Below are positions 26,091-34,636 of a stretch of DNA of 49,734 bases, one piece after another; within the stretch, counting starts at the first letter, position 1, and each line of letters begins with the position of its first letter. Made by a program: the position numbers and the translations under genes. The stretch is from Treponema sp. (GTDB lineage: Bacteria; Spirochaetota; Spirochaetia; Treponematales; Breznakiellaceae): contig JAITCL010000038.1 of assembly GCA_031283105.1 (NCBI GenBank), positions 1 to 49,734 of the forward strand, written 5' to 3'. The notes beneath the pieces are model-generated. The model did no database searches and was not told the origin of the DNA. It saw only the letters and a list, made by a program, of their open reading frames with translations.

Positions 26091-26890
26091 AAATTACTGA
26101 ATTCAGGAAAATGATTCTTTCCAATTACCGGCAGGCGGGAAGGAAATTTCCCTGGCGGGGAGCTGACCCCTGGGGGGTAATGGTTTCCGAATTTATGTTA
26201 CAGCAAACGCAAACCGAAAGAGTTATGCGCTATTGGGAAGAATGGATGCGGCGCTGGCCACAACCGCAGGATCTCGCGGATGCCTCAATGGAAGAAGCCC
26301 TGCGCCTGTGGTCGGGACTGGGCTACAACCGCCGCTGTTATAACCTGAAAAACAGCGCCGCCATGATTACGGCGGAATATGACGGCAAAGTGCCCGAAAC
26401 TCCCCCGGAATTGCGTTTGCTTCCCGGAATCGGCCCCTACATAGCCGGGGCAATAGCCTGTTTTGCCTACAATTATCCGTCTGTTTTTATAGAAACCAAT
26501 ATCCGCTCAACCGTGATTCACTGTTTTTTCCCCGGCAGGGACGATGTCAAAGACTCCGAAATTTTTCCCATTCTTGAATCGGCGTTGTATAAAAAAGACC
26601 CCCGAACCTGGTATTACGCCCTGATGGACTACGGCGTGTCATTAAAAAAACTTACGGAAAACCCCGGACGCCGCAGCGCCCACTATGCCCGCCAAAGTTC
26701 CTTTATCGGTTCTTTCAGGCAGGCAAGGGGCAAAGTAATAAAGGCTTTGGCTTCGATAGGCTCAAGCAATACGGAAGAATTAAGAATGGCTTGCGGGTTA
26801 GAAGAAGAAAAATTGTACCGTGTTTTGGACAGACTGGAAGAAGAATCTCTGGTAGCGGAAGAAGGCGGAATTTACAGGATTAAAGATTAG
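26087..26890 (+). CDS. mutY: MutY-like A/G-specific adenine glycosylase, short form without Fe-S cluster
   Basis: The 267-residue protein has a HhH-GPD DNA glycosylase core: FPWRGADPWGVMVSEFMLQQTQTERV contains the catalytic-type Glu35, and LLPGIGPYIAGAIACFA (111-127) is the helix-hairpin-helix. Two features depart from MutY. The catalytic Asp position reads FIETNIR with Glu136, and the usual C-x6-C-x2-C-x5-C cluster after the core is absent (ENPGRRSAHYARQSSF instead). The C-terminal 8-oxoG-recognising Nudix-like domain is replaced by a short winged-helix-like tail (VIKALASIG...EGGIYRIKD). It probably still excises bases, but specificity is uncertain. Confidence 0.8.
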   Translation: MKITEFRKMILSNYRQAGRKFPWRGADPWGVMVSEFMLQQTQTERVMRYWEEWMRRWPQPQDLADASMEEALRLWSGLGYNRRCYNLKNSAAMITAEYDGKVPETPPELRLLPGIGPYIAGAIACFAYNYPSVFIETNIRSTVIHCFFPGRDDVKDSEIFPILESALYKKDPRTWYYALMDYGVSLKKLTENPGRRSAHYARQSSFIGSFRQARGKVIKALASIGSSNTEELRMACGLEEEKLYRVLDRLEEESLVAEEGGIYRIKD

Positions 26891-26926
26891 ACTCCAGCGG
26901 CTGACATTAGCAGACGCTTCATCTCC

Positions 26927-26953
26927 TTTTTTTGAAGCGGAGCTTCAAAAAAA
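26927..26953. repeat. Symmetrical 12-bp hairpin between mutY and tRNA-Gly
   Basis: TTTTTTTGAAGC-GGA-GCTTCAAAAAAA is a perfect 12-bp inverted repeat with a 3-base loop. On either strand the T-run comes before the GC stem, the wrong order for a standard terminator, but it sits where both convergent transcripts would end. Confidence 0.7.
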
Positions 26954-26966
26954 TACCTATATAAGA

Positions 26967-27038
26967 AGCGGCTGATGGGAGTCGAACCCACGTCTCCAGC
27001 TTGGAAGGCTGGGGTAATAGCCGTTATACGACAGCCGC
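26967..27038 (-). tRNA. tRNA-Gly (anticodon TCC)
   Basis: The 72-base minus-strand sequence folds as a cloverleaf: acceptor stem GCGGCTG/CAGCCGC, anticodon stem CCAGC/GCTGG with loop CTTCCAA (anticodon TCC, so GGA and GGG codons), and T-arm GTGGGTTCGACTCCCAT. CCA is not encoded. The gene lies at the boundary between the housekeeping block and the glycan locus. Confidence 0.95.
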
Positions 27039-27085
27039 ATAAAATAAAATATCTATACTAATCTAACAAAAAACAGGGATGCTTG

Positions 27086-27886
27086 TCAAGCGCCATGTTT
27101 GGCGGCGCCCTTGGCGGTAATCCCTTCCGCAACCCAGCCAATAATCACCGCCAGCCGCTTGCCAATTGCCGAAGCCATGTCAAGTTTGGAAGACACAAAA
27201 TCGGAAACATCAACGCCCGCAAGAGCATATATCAGGATTCCTTCCTCTATCGGTTCAAAATACAACTGGGCGATAAACTTTTCTTCTTTAATAACCGGAA
27301 CAAAAAAGTAGGTCACGTTTCTGTTATTGGACAGGCTGTAACGCAGGCCATGATGGACAAGCGCTATATCTCCCCGGTAATAGGTATTCCCGAAATTCAC
27401 ATCCTTAAGCCGCACATAGATCGTCTCGGAAGACGGAATTTTTGAAGCGGACGGAGGATCCGCAACGGGATTATTTTTTTGGGCGCTTTGTATCCGGGTA
27501 ACATCTTCAAACAGGGGAATATTTTCATTACGGGTAGCTGAATGATAAAGCCTTCCCTTAAGCCCCCTGATTTTTCCCAGGGCGTTGTAAACATCCAGCA
27601 GAGAATATTGACCCGCATCACCGGGAACAACCACAATTGATTCAACCAAAAACCGGGGCTGCCTTAAAAACACCGCTTCAATAATCTGAGGGTCAATAGC
27701 GCTCTGACCTGAACCGGCAAGAACGGAAGACGATGCTTTTTCACTGGACCGGTAAAAGCCTTCACTTGAGAATGCCGCATCGCGAACGGTGGCAGAAATC
27801 CCCGGAAAAATTTCATTAAAGGAACGCTGCGCCGAAAGCGGAAACAGGCTCAGAAGGAAAAGAAAAAAACAACACAGGAAACGCAC
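27086..27886 (-). CDS. Secreted hypothetical protein (DUF6675-like)
   Basis: The 266-residue protein starts at a GTG at 27886 with AGAGGAG upstream; the start overlaps the WbaP stop by one base (TAGTG), so the pair is co-translated. A signal peptide spans about 1-19 (FLCCFFLFLLSLFPLSAQ). The remainder is beta-rich and soluble, with YVRLKDVNFGNTYYRGDIALVHHGLRYSLSNNR and FEPIEEGILIYALAGVDVSDFVSSKLDM as the best conserved-looking blocks. It looks like a treponemal secreted family (DUF6675) from memory, not from a search. It is the last gene of the locus; a role in glycan export is only inferred from position. Confidence 0.65.
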   Translation of the reverse strand: MRFLCCFFLFLLSLFPLSAQRSFNEIFPGISATVRDAAFSSEGFYRSSEKASSSVLAGSGQSAIDPQIIEAVFLRQPRFLVESIVVVPGDAGQYSLLDVYNALGKIRGLKGRLYHSATRNENIPLFEDVTRIQSAQKNNPVADPPSASKIPSSETIYVRLKDVNFGNTYYRGDIALVHHGLRYSLSNNRNVTYFFVPVIKEEKFIAQLYFEPIEEGILIYALAGVDVSDFVSSKLDMASAIGKRLAVIIGWVAEGITAKGAAKHGA

Positions 27887-29343
27887 TAATACGCTCCTCT
27901 GCCGCGCACAATTGCGCCGAAAGTTTTAAACATCACCCAAAGATCCAGCCAGCCTGACCAGCTTTGCAGATAATAGGTATCATAAGCAACCCGCGCATTA
28001 TAATCGGTATTTGATCTTCCCGATACCTGCCAAAGCCCTGTCAATCCCGGCCTGACGGAAAAAATGCGGTTAAAATCTTCACCATATTTTTCTTTTTCCT
28101 CGTCAACAATGGGACGGGGGCCTACCAGACTCATTTCCCCCTTCAATATATTGATAAGCTGGGGAAATTCATCAATACTGGTTCCCCGCAAAAATCTGCC
28201 GATTTTGGTTACCCTTGGATCTTTGGCGAGCTTGTGGTTTTGTTCCCATTCTTTTTTTATTTCAGCATTCGTTTCCAAAAGTTTTTGGAGCCGCTCCTGC
28301 GCATCAATTACCATGGAGCGAAATTTATATGCGTAAAAATGTTTGCCGTTCATTCCCAGCCGCTTGTGCCGATAAAGAACCGGTCCGGGTGAATTTATTT
28401 TAATCAAAAGCGCAATAAAGAGGAGGAAGGGCAGTATAAAAATACCGCCTGCACAGACAATAACCATATCCATAAAACGCTTAATCTTCAAATTCCACCA
28501 CATTTTAAGTTTATTGCTGGTCACAAAACCCAGTACGCCGCCAAAATCACGGATAGACATCCATATATTGGCAGCGCTAAAAAAATCAGGGATAAGAACG
28601 CTGTACCTGAAGGCCGAAACCGAAGTGTTCATAATATGTTTCAGTTTTTGATTATCAAGTTTGGACATAGCCATCATTGCCATTTTTATCCGGTAATGTT
28701 TAACAATTTCAGGCCCTATGGAGGTATCGTGAATCACCGGAATACCCCGGTACTCGTCAATGCCCGCAGGATCATCATCCAGAATTAGTACCGGCACATA
28801 ACCAGTCCTGATATTACCAAGCAGACAGTCTACAACCCGCCTTCCGGTATTATCCGATCCGTAAATAACCGCGGGAATACCTCCAAGCCGCGTTTTGTAG
28901 AGCAGCCAGTGAGTTATGCTTCGTGCCGTGAGCAAAATCACCGTTGAAAAAAAACAACTGATAATAAGGGCGGCCGATATGGAGTCCCAACTGTCTTTCT
29001 CAATATACCGTGACAAAATAATGCCGCCATGAGCCATAAAAGAGCCGATGCAGAAACGCCTCAATTCTTCGGCGGGAGCAAGAGATATTCCGGGATACAG
29101 TTTCAGGATCTGAAAGATAAGCAAAAAAACCGGCAGATAGGGCCAATAGGTTATAAAGGATTTAAAATTAATCCCGCCATAATCGAAGAATAAAATATAG
29201 TATATCCTGACCCAAAAGAAGCCCCATCCGATGGATAACATGACCCCCAGCATATCCGAGATGATGGAAGCGGAAGTAGTAAGGGCGGAACTCGTACGGC
29301 GGTACTTGGTACGATACCACACATCAAACTCAGATATGCTCAT
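27886..29343 (-). CDS. wbaP: Undecaprenyl-phosphate sugar phosphotransferase, WbaP-type
   Basis: The 485-residue polyprenyl-phosphate hexose-1-phosphate transferase starts surface-polysaccharide assembly on the lipid carrier. It has four N-terminal membrane segments (about 28-145), a central Rossmann-like domain with YGSDNTGRRVVDCLLG, and the C-terminal catalytic domain (from LKIKRFMDMVIVCAGG) with SPGPVLYRHKRLGMNGKHF, YKFRSM, STDEFPQLINILKGEMSLVGPRP-type (here GTSIDEFPQLINILKGEMS and LVGPRP) and RPGLTGLWQVSGR. All catalytic motifs look intact. It is followed by the secreted protein gene and preceded by glycosyltransferase genes. Confidence 0.95.
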   Translation of the reverse strand: MSISEFDVWYRTKYRRTSSALTTSASIISDMLGVMLSIGWGFFWVRIYYILFFDYGGINFKSFITYWPYLPVFLLIFQILKLYPGISLAPAEELRRFCIGSFMAHGGIILSRYIEKDSWDSISAALIISCFFSTVILLTARSITHWLLYKTRLGGIPAVIYGSDNTGRRVVDCLLGNIRTGYVPVLILDDDPAGIDEYRGIPVIHDTSIGPEIVKHYRIKMAMMAMSKLDNQKLKHIMNTSVSAFRYSVLIPDFFSAANIWMSIRDFGGVLGFVTSNKLKMWWNLKIKRFMDMVIVCAGGIFILPFLLFIALLIKINSPGPVLYRHKRLGMNGKHFYAYKFRSMVIDAQERLQKLLETNAEIKKEWEQNHKLAKDPRVTKIGRFLRGTSIDEFPQLINILKGEMSLVGPRPIVDEEKEKYGEDFNRIFSVRPGLTGLWQVSGRSNTDYNARVAYDTYYLQSWSGWLDLWVMFKTFGAIVRGRGAY

Positions 29344-29355
29344 ATTTACAGGTTA

Positions 29356-30453
29356 TTATATCCTTCTTTTTTCTTCAAGGACTCTGCGCATACGTTCAAT
29401 AAAGGCTGATTGGGAAAATTGTTGTACATGATCATAAAACAACCGGCGTTCCCTGAATGTTACTTCAATTTGTTCAAACCGATCAATCGCCTTAATCAGG
29501 GATTCCGGCGTTTGTTCGTCAAAAAAAATGCCGGTAACATTTTCATTTACCGTTTCTACCGCCCCCCCTTCCCGAAAGGCGATTACCGGACAACCCGCCG
29601 CCTGGGCTTCTATGGGCACAAGCCCTAAATCCTCAATACCCGGATACAACAGGGCGCGCGCGCCGGTGAACAGGGCCGCCGCTTCATCATCGGAAACTCT
29701 GCCGGTAAAACGGATCAGGCCGTTTTTTTTATATTTTTTGGTATTTTTTTTGCCGGCTCCCGCTCCGGCGATAATCAGCTTCCTTCCCGATTTGACACAG
29801 GCTTCAATGGCAATATCAGCCCGTTTGTAGCCGGTAATCTGACCGAAAAACAGGTAATAATCAGACGGTTTTCGTTCTATGGCAAAAAACCGTTCAATGG
29901 GCGCCGGGCCGTATACAACTTCCGCTTCGCGGTTATAAATGCGGCAAATTCTTTTTGCCACATAATGTGAATTGGTAACAAAACGATCCACCAGATTGGC
30001 GGAACTTATATCCCATAATCTGAGAGAAGGAATAAGGCGCTTCATAAAGAAACGGACAAACGGGTTACTACCCCGAAAATATTCATGGTACATATCCCAA
30101 AGATAGCGCATGGGACTGTGGCAATAGCAGAGGTGATAGGCATTGGGATTGGCAACCACGCCCTTTGCCGGACCCGCTTCGCTGGAAATTACCAAGTCGT
30201 ATTGCTGTAAATTAAAATCCATGAGCGCGTTGGGCATTAAAGGCATATAAAACTGATAAAGTTTTTTTGCAAAAGGCAGACGGTTTATGCGTGAAGTGAT
30301 TACGCGCCTGTTTTTTATCAATGCTGAAACCGCTTTGGGGTTATACACATGGGTATAAACATCGGCCTGAGGAAACATCTCCAGCAGGGCTTCGAGCATT
30401 TTTTCCCCGCCGCGCATATTGACCAGCCAGTAGTGAATGATGGCAACTTTCAT
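29356..30453 (-). CDS. Glycosyltransferase family 4
   Basis: The 365-residue GT-B enzyme has N-terminal MKVAIIHYWLVNMRGGEKMLEAL and a nucleotide-sugar part with YYLFFGQITGYKRADIAIEA, the KK-rich KKNTKKYKKNGLIRFTGRVSDDEAAALFTGA and the E-x7-E block ALLYPGIEDLGLVPIEAQAAGCPVIAF. The pattern resembles mannosyltransferases acting on polymers. Sugar donor and acceptor are unknown. Its start overlaps the stop of the upstream gene by 4 bases. Confidence 0.88.
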   Translation of the reverse strand: MKVAIIHYWLVNMRGGEKMLEALLEMFPQADVYTHVYNPKAVSALIKNRRVITSRINRLPFAKKLYQFYMPLMPNALMDFNLQQYDLVISSEAGPAKGVVANPNAYHLCYCHSPMRYLWDMYHEYFRGSNPFVRFFMKRLIPSLRLWDISSANLVDRFVTNSHYVAKRICRIYNREAEVVYGPAPIERFFAIERKPSDYYLFFGQITGYKRADIAIEACVKSGRKLIIAGAGAGKKNTKKYKKNGLIRFTGRVSDDEAAALFTGARALLYPGIEDLGLVPIEAQAAGCPVIAFREGGAVETVNENVTGIFFDEQTPESLIKAIDRFEQIEVTFRERRLFYDHVQQFSQSAFIERMRRVLEEKRRI

Positions 30454-31553
30454 TTCATTTCCCCTAAAATTACCGAAGCAGTTTTTTCAAACGTATATTT
30501 ATATAATAAATCATCTGGTAAGACAGGGGAATATGGTTTTTTATTAACCAATAGTTCCATTAATTTTTCCTTTAAGTCTGATGAGTCTCCGCTGCGGAAG
30601 AATGTTACAGGAAAATCCGCATAAACTTCTTTTAATACGGGAATATCCGAAACCAGCGCGTGTGTGCCAACAACCATCGCCTCAAGCGGCGGCAGGCAAA
30701 AACCTTCATAAAGCGAGGGCTGTACCAGCAGCGCGGCGGCGGAAAGATATTCCATAACTTGCTCATCTGAAATAAAGCCGGTAAATGTTACCGCTTCGCC
30801 GCCAAGGGCTTCTATTTTATGTAAAACTGCGTTATCTGTTGTGCGAAATTTATCTTGTGAGCCAATGACAACTAACCTGTGGGGCAGTCCCTCATTTCTT
30901 GCCAGACGAAAAGCGTCAAGCAGAAGGTCAAGCCCTTTGTGCTTTTTTATGTTGCCTACAAACACAATGGTTTGCGTTTTTTGTATATTGTGGACATTAG
31001 CGCGGTACGCAAGGAACATAGGTTGAATCGCCGAATGGGTAACAATAACCGGCTTTGTTGCACTCTTGAAACTTCGCCCTACGGGCTCGTTGAGAGTTCC
31101 CAGATGATGCTGTATTCTTGATTTTGAAAATTCTGAAACCGTAAATATTTTTTTTGATTTTTGGTAAGCCCTGCGGTAAAAACACATACGCGCAAAAAGA
31201 CCGATTTTAGATGTCAGTTCAGGCATATCGGGAAAAATAATGTCGTGAATAGTGGTGAAAACGGGAATAATTATAGATTGTGGGATATTAAAAAAAGGCG
31301 AAAAATAAAGGTCAGCGCAGTTGATTTGCCGCGCTGTTTTGGAAGGAAAAAAGAAAAGTTCCTTAATGGAAAACGGATTTATAGCACATTCAATTATTTT
31401 TACATTTGCGTTTGACGAGAAACAGTTTAATCGCCGGGGATCTCCCAACAATAGAAAATTATTTTCTGATTGCAGGAACCGAGGCAGACATTCCCGCAGG
31501 TATACCCCAATGCCGCTTGCGTCTATCATCCGGCAATCGATACAGATGGTCAT
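30450..31553 (-). CDS. Glycosyltransferase family 4 with a palindrome-derived in-frame insert
   Basis: The 367-residue GT-B enzyme starts MTICIDCRMIDASGIGVYLRECLPRF, with FVGNIKKHKGLDLLLDAFRLAR and LLVQPSLYEGFCLPPLEAM typical of GT4. Between SRIQHHLG and KPVIVTHSAIQPMF, where relatives run straight on, there is an extra TLNEPVGRSFKSAT. It is encoded by a palindromic segment (about 31061-31100, GCCCTACGGGC core), looking like an in-frame insertion of a repeat. The reading frame stays open. The ATG overlaps the HddC-GmhB stop by 4 bases. Confidence 0.85.
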   Translation of the reverse strand: MTICIDCRMIDASGIGVYLRECLPRFLQSENNFLLLGDPRRLNCFSSNANVKIIECAINPFSIKELFFFPSKTARQINCADLYFSPFFNIPQSIIIPVFTTIHDIIFPDMPELTSKIGLFARMCFYRRAYQKSKKIFTVSEFSKSRIQHHLGTLNEPVGRSFKSATKPVIVTHSAIQPMFLAYRANVHNIQKTQTIVFVGNIKKHKGLDLLLDAFRLARNEGLPHRLVVIGSQDKFRTTDNAVLHKIEALGGEAVTFTGFISDEQVMEYLSAAALLVQPSLYEGFCLPPLEAMVVGTHALVSDIPVLKEVYADFPVTFFRSGDSSDLKEKLMELLVNKKPYSPVLPDDLLYKYTFEKTASVILGEMK

Positions 31554-32863
31554 GGATATTCTTCCGGCCTGACCCAGTTATTTTCATCCTGAGATAAAAA
31601 CCGTCCGGCGAAATCCCCCAAACTGTCAAAAATTTTAATATTATTCATACCTTCGCAGGGTTTGTTATTTGTCAGAAATACCGGAATACAGCCAGCATTG
31701 ATTCCCGCATTGACATCGCGCATATCATCGCCGACCATATATGACTGTGAAAGATTGATGTTATATTTTTCCGCCGCCTGTAAAATCATGCCCGGTTTTG
31801 GTTTGCGGCAATCACAGTCAATCTTGTATTCGGGGCGCTCGCCGTCAAATCCTTTGTCGGGATGATGTGGGCAATAAAAAAGATCGTCAATGTACGCGCC
31901 GTGTTTGCCCAAATCGGTTTCCATTTTCATGTGAATCATATCAAGCGTTTGGAAATCAACATCACCGCGGGCGATAACCGGCTGATTGGTAATGACAATG
32001 GCAAGGTATCCCAAACTGTTTATTTTTTTGATAGCCTCCGCCGCGCCATCGATTAATTCAAAATCTTCCGGTTTTGTGATAAAATCATTGAATTTATTGA
32101 TAGTGCCGTCCCTATCTAAAAATACGCACTTTTGCTTAACCGCCAGATTTTTTTGTCTGACAATTCCATTTTCAATATCGGATGTAACTTGCGCGTAACG
32201 TTCCGGCGTACCCATATCTTTTATGTATTCGGGAGTAGAGTAGGCAAAAATTCTGCCTGATGAAATCGAAGGTTTCAGCATGTCGCGGTCAAGGTCTATT
32301 TTTTCTTTGGATTGCGGACAGTTTTTCAAAAATTCGGCGGACATGATATGAATTCCCGCGTTCACCCGATTTTTGTACCATGTGCGCTCGTCTTCCTTGT
32401 TCAACCAGCCGGTAACCTGATTATTGTTGTTTGTGGTGATTAAAGCGCTGTCAAAAGGGTGGCTGTTGGGATGTACCGCAAGCGTAACCTGGGCTTTTTT
32501 TCCCGCATGAAACGCAATCATACGCGAAAAATCAATATCAAAAATAACATCGCCGTTCAACAAAATAAAATCATCTGAAAGATTTTTCAGCTTATAGAGC
32601 ATTCCGGCAGTTCCCAGCGGCTCGGTTTCGGTATAGTAAGAAATAGCGCATCCAAAACGGCTGCCGTCTCCAAAATAATCCTTGATATGCCAACCGAGAT
32701 GTCCAACACCGATGGTAATACCGGTTAAACCATTTTTTTTCAGACACTCAATTTGATGTTCAAGTATCGGCTTGCCGCAGATGGGAATCATCGGTTTGGG
32801 AATATCGCTTGCTATCGAAGAAACGCGAGTCCCTTTTCCGCCCGCCATTATTACAACTTGCAT
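31550..32863 (-). CDS. HddC-GmhB fusion: heptose 1-phosphate guanylyltransferase plus heptose 1,7-bisphosphate phosphatase
   Basis: The start is the ATG at 32863, overlapping the gmhA stop by one base; the frame is open to 32935 but lies inside gmhA. The protein has 437 residues. Residues 1-235 form a sugar nucleotidyltransferase (VVIMAGGKGTRVSSIASDIPKPMIPICGKP, then ILLNGDVIF), the HddC type. From about 245 follows a HAD phosphatase of the GmhB type: FLDRDGTINKFNDF, ITNQPVIARG, the cysteine-rich YCPHHPDKG...CDCRKPKPGMI and YMVGDDMRDVNAG. The order of activities matches two steps of GDP-D-glycero-alpha-D-manno-heptose synthesis. GDP rather than ADP is inferred from the adjacent HddA kinase. 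Confidence 0.87.
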   Translation of the reverse strand: MQVVIMAGGKGTRVSSIASDIPKPMIPICGKPILEHQIECLKKNGLTGITIGVGHLGWHIKDYFGDGSRFGCAISYYTETEPLGTAGMLYKLKNLSDDFILLNGDVIFDIDFSRMIAFHAGKKAQVTLAVHPNSHPFDSALITTNNNNQVTGWLNKEDERTWYKNRVNAGIHIMSAEFLKNCPQSKEKIDLDRDMLKPSISSGRIFAYSTPEYIKDMGTPERYAQVTSDIENGIVRQKNLAVKQKCVFLDRDGTINKFNDFITKPEDFELIDGAAEAIKKINSLGYLAIVITNQPVIARGDVDFQTLDMIHMKMETDLGKHGAYIDDLFYCPHHPDKGFDGERPEYKIDCDCRKPKPGMILQAAEKYNINLSQSYMVGDDMRDVNAGINAGCIPVFLTNNKPCEGMNNIKIFDSLGDFAGRFLSQDENNWVRPEEYP

Positions 32864-33501
32864 TAAAAAAAACGATTCTCCAGCATCTGACACAGACAAT
32901 GATATACCGGCAAATGCAATTCCTGAATTTTCCATGTTTCCGTTTCAGGAACACAAATACAAACATCTGCATATTGTTTTAATTTACCGCCGCCTTCTCC
33001 TGTAAGCGCGATTATTCTTAATTTTTTTACACGCGCAACTGCCGCGGCATACAGCACATTTTTTGAATTTCCCGAAGTTGATATTGCAAGTAACACATCG
33101 CCTTCCTTTCCGTAACCGTAAACCTGCTGGGCAAAGGTAATATTCCCGTCAATATCGTTGATACACGCGGTGCTCAGTGAAGCATGACCGGAAAGCGCAA
33201 TGGCGGGAAGGCCCGGCTGAAGACGCGGAATAAGGTATTCGGCAATTTCAGAATCAACTTTTTTAATATCAGTAATAAAAGAATCAGGCAGATTCCTTTG
33301 TTTGGCGAAAGTTTTCATCAATTCACCCGCGATATGTTCTGCGTCGGAAGCGCTGCCTCCGTTACCCGCTATCAGCAGTTTCCCGCCGTTCGCGTAAGAA
33401 TGAGCGATAATGTCAAATGACGCGCTTATATTGCTTTTGACGGACTCCAGTGACGGATAACGCTCAATGAGCGTATTTAAATAATTTATTTCTATATCCA
33501 T
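32863..33501 (-). CDS. gmhA: Phosphoheptose (sedoheptulose 7-phosphate) isomerase GmhA
   Basis: The 212-residue SIS-domain protein has LLIAGNGGSASDAEHIAGELMKTF, LLAISTSGNSKNVLYAA and a late TWKIQELHLPVYHCL that carries the metal-binding E and H residues of GmhA. It turns sedoheptulose 7-phosphate into D-glycero-D-manno-heptose 7-phosphate, the first step of the heptose pathway. It lies between the kinase and the fused nucleotidyltransferase/phosphatase genes. Confidence 0.93.
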   Translation of the reverse strand: MDIEINYLNTLIERYPSLESVKSNISASFDIIAHSYANGGKLLIAGNGGSASDAEHIAGELMKTFAKQRNLPDSFITDIKKVDSEIAEYLIPRLQPGLPAIALSGHASLSTACINDIDGNITFAQQVYGYGKEGDVLLAISTSGNSKNVLYAAAVARVKKLRIIALTGEGGGKLKQYADVCICVPETETWKIQELHLPVYHCLCQMLENRFF

Positions 33502-33523
33502 AATAAGTACTCCAAACTGTGTG

Positions 33524-34558
33524 CTAAATCAGGCGCCAAGCCTGCGTTCCTATCTCTGTAAAACTGGGCGTTAATACCATTCCCTGTTTTTCTTTCAATG
33601 CGCGGATAAGCGCGATTCTTTTGCAAGGGTTACAGTATATCATCATAAAACCGCCGCCGCCCGCGCCTGAAATTTTCGCCGATTCCGCGCCGTTGTCAAT
33701 AGCGTATTGATACAATTCATCCAGAAAGGAATTAGAAATTGAGGCTGCGGCGTTTTTTTTCGCAAGCCAGCCGTTCAAAAGGCAATCTGAGAAACCCTTA
33801 AAATCCCCTTTCAACAATGCCTCTTTCATAATAACCGACTGCCTCTTCATTTCGTGCATACTTTCAATATTTTTCGCATCGCCTTTTTGCGTATGCTGAA
33901 TTTGTTCGTTAATGATATTCGCGCTTTCCCTTGAAACACCGGTATAGTATAAAATCAGCGACGATTCAATTTCGTTTCTAATCCAGCGTTTTAGGCGAAG
34001 CGGGTTTACAATTACGCGCTCTTTTTCATAAAACTCCATAAAATTAAAACCGCCGAATGTCGCCGCATACTGGTCTTGTTTGCCGCCCGCAAGCCCAATG
34101 TCCTCGCGTTCAATTTTACAGGCAAGGGCGGCGATATCGTATTCACCTAACGGCAGATTAAGCCATTCTTCAAAAGCCTTGATTATCGCCACGACCATTG
34201 TGGAAGACGAGCCAAGTCCTGAACCGGCCGGCGCGTCAGAGTAAGTGGTCATTTTGAAAGAAAGCGGTTTTTTTACAAAATCAGAAATTATTTTGTTGTA
34301 AATGCCGCAATGAAGAGGCAAGGCAGGAGATATGGTGATTTTTTCTTCGGCGGAGTATTCCTCCTGTTTGCCCAAATCGGCGGCAATAAATTCTATTTTG
34401 CCCGAATCATTTGGTTCGATAGTACAGTAGGCGTACATATCGACCGTAGCGTTCAGCACATAACCGCCGAAACGGTTGTAGTAATCGGCGATGTCTGTTC
34501 CGCCGCCTGCAAGACCAAGACGCAATGGCGCTTTGGATCTGATTATTAGACTACCCAT
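33524..34558 (-). CDS. hddA: D-glycero-alpha-D-manno-heptose 7-phosphate kinase HddA (GHMP kinase)
   Basis: The ATG at 34558 has GGAAG about 8 bases upstream; a GTG at 34573 in frame would use no better site. The 344-residue protein has the three GHMP motifs: [39 protein letters not shown] (ATP loop) and [13 protein letters not shown]. The family phosphorylates the anomeric carbon of sugar phosphates; HddA makes heptose 1,7-bisphosphate, the substrate of the GmhB half of the fusion downstream. A related fucokinase-type function is less likely beside gmhA. Confidence 0.9.
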   Translation of the reverse strand: MGSLIIRSKAPLRLGLAGGGTDIADYYNRFGGYVLNATVDMYAYCTIEPNDSGKIEFIAADLGKQEEYSAEEKITISPALPLHCGIYNKIISDFVKKPLSFKMTTYSDAPAGSGLGSSSTMVVAIIKAFEEWLNLPLGEYDIAALACKIEREDIGLAGGKQDQYAATFGGFNFMEFYEKERVIVNPLRLKRWIRNEIESSLILYYTGVSRESANIINEQIQHTQKGDAKNIESMHEMKRQSVIMKEALLKGDFKGFSDCLLNGWLAKKNAAASISNSFLDELYQYAIDNGAESAKISGAGGGGFMMIYCNPCKRIALIRALKEKQGMVLTPSFTEIGTQAWRLI

Positions 34559-34636
34559 AATATTCACTTCCACCCAATTGAATCCAGATAATTTTTTAGT
34601 ACTTTGACAAATCTTTTCATCTCGTGCAGCTTATAA

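Noticed and set aside
26927-26953. Rho-independent terminator
   Set aside because: The T-run precedes rather than follows the GC stem on both strands, so it was listed as an inverted repeat instead.
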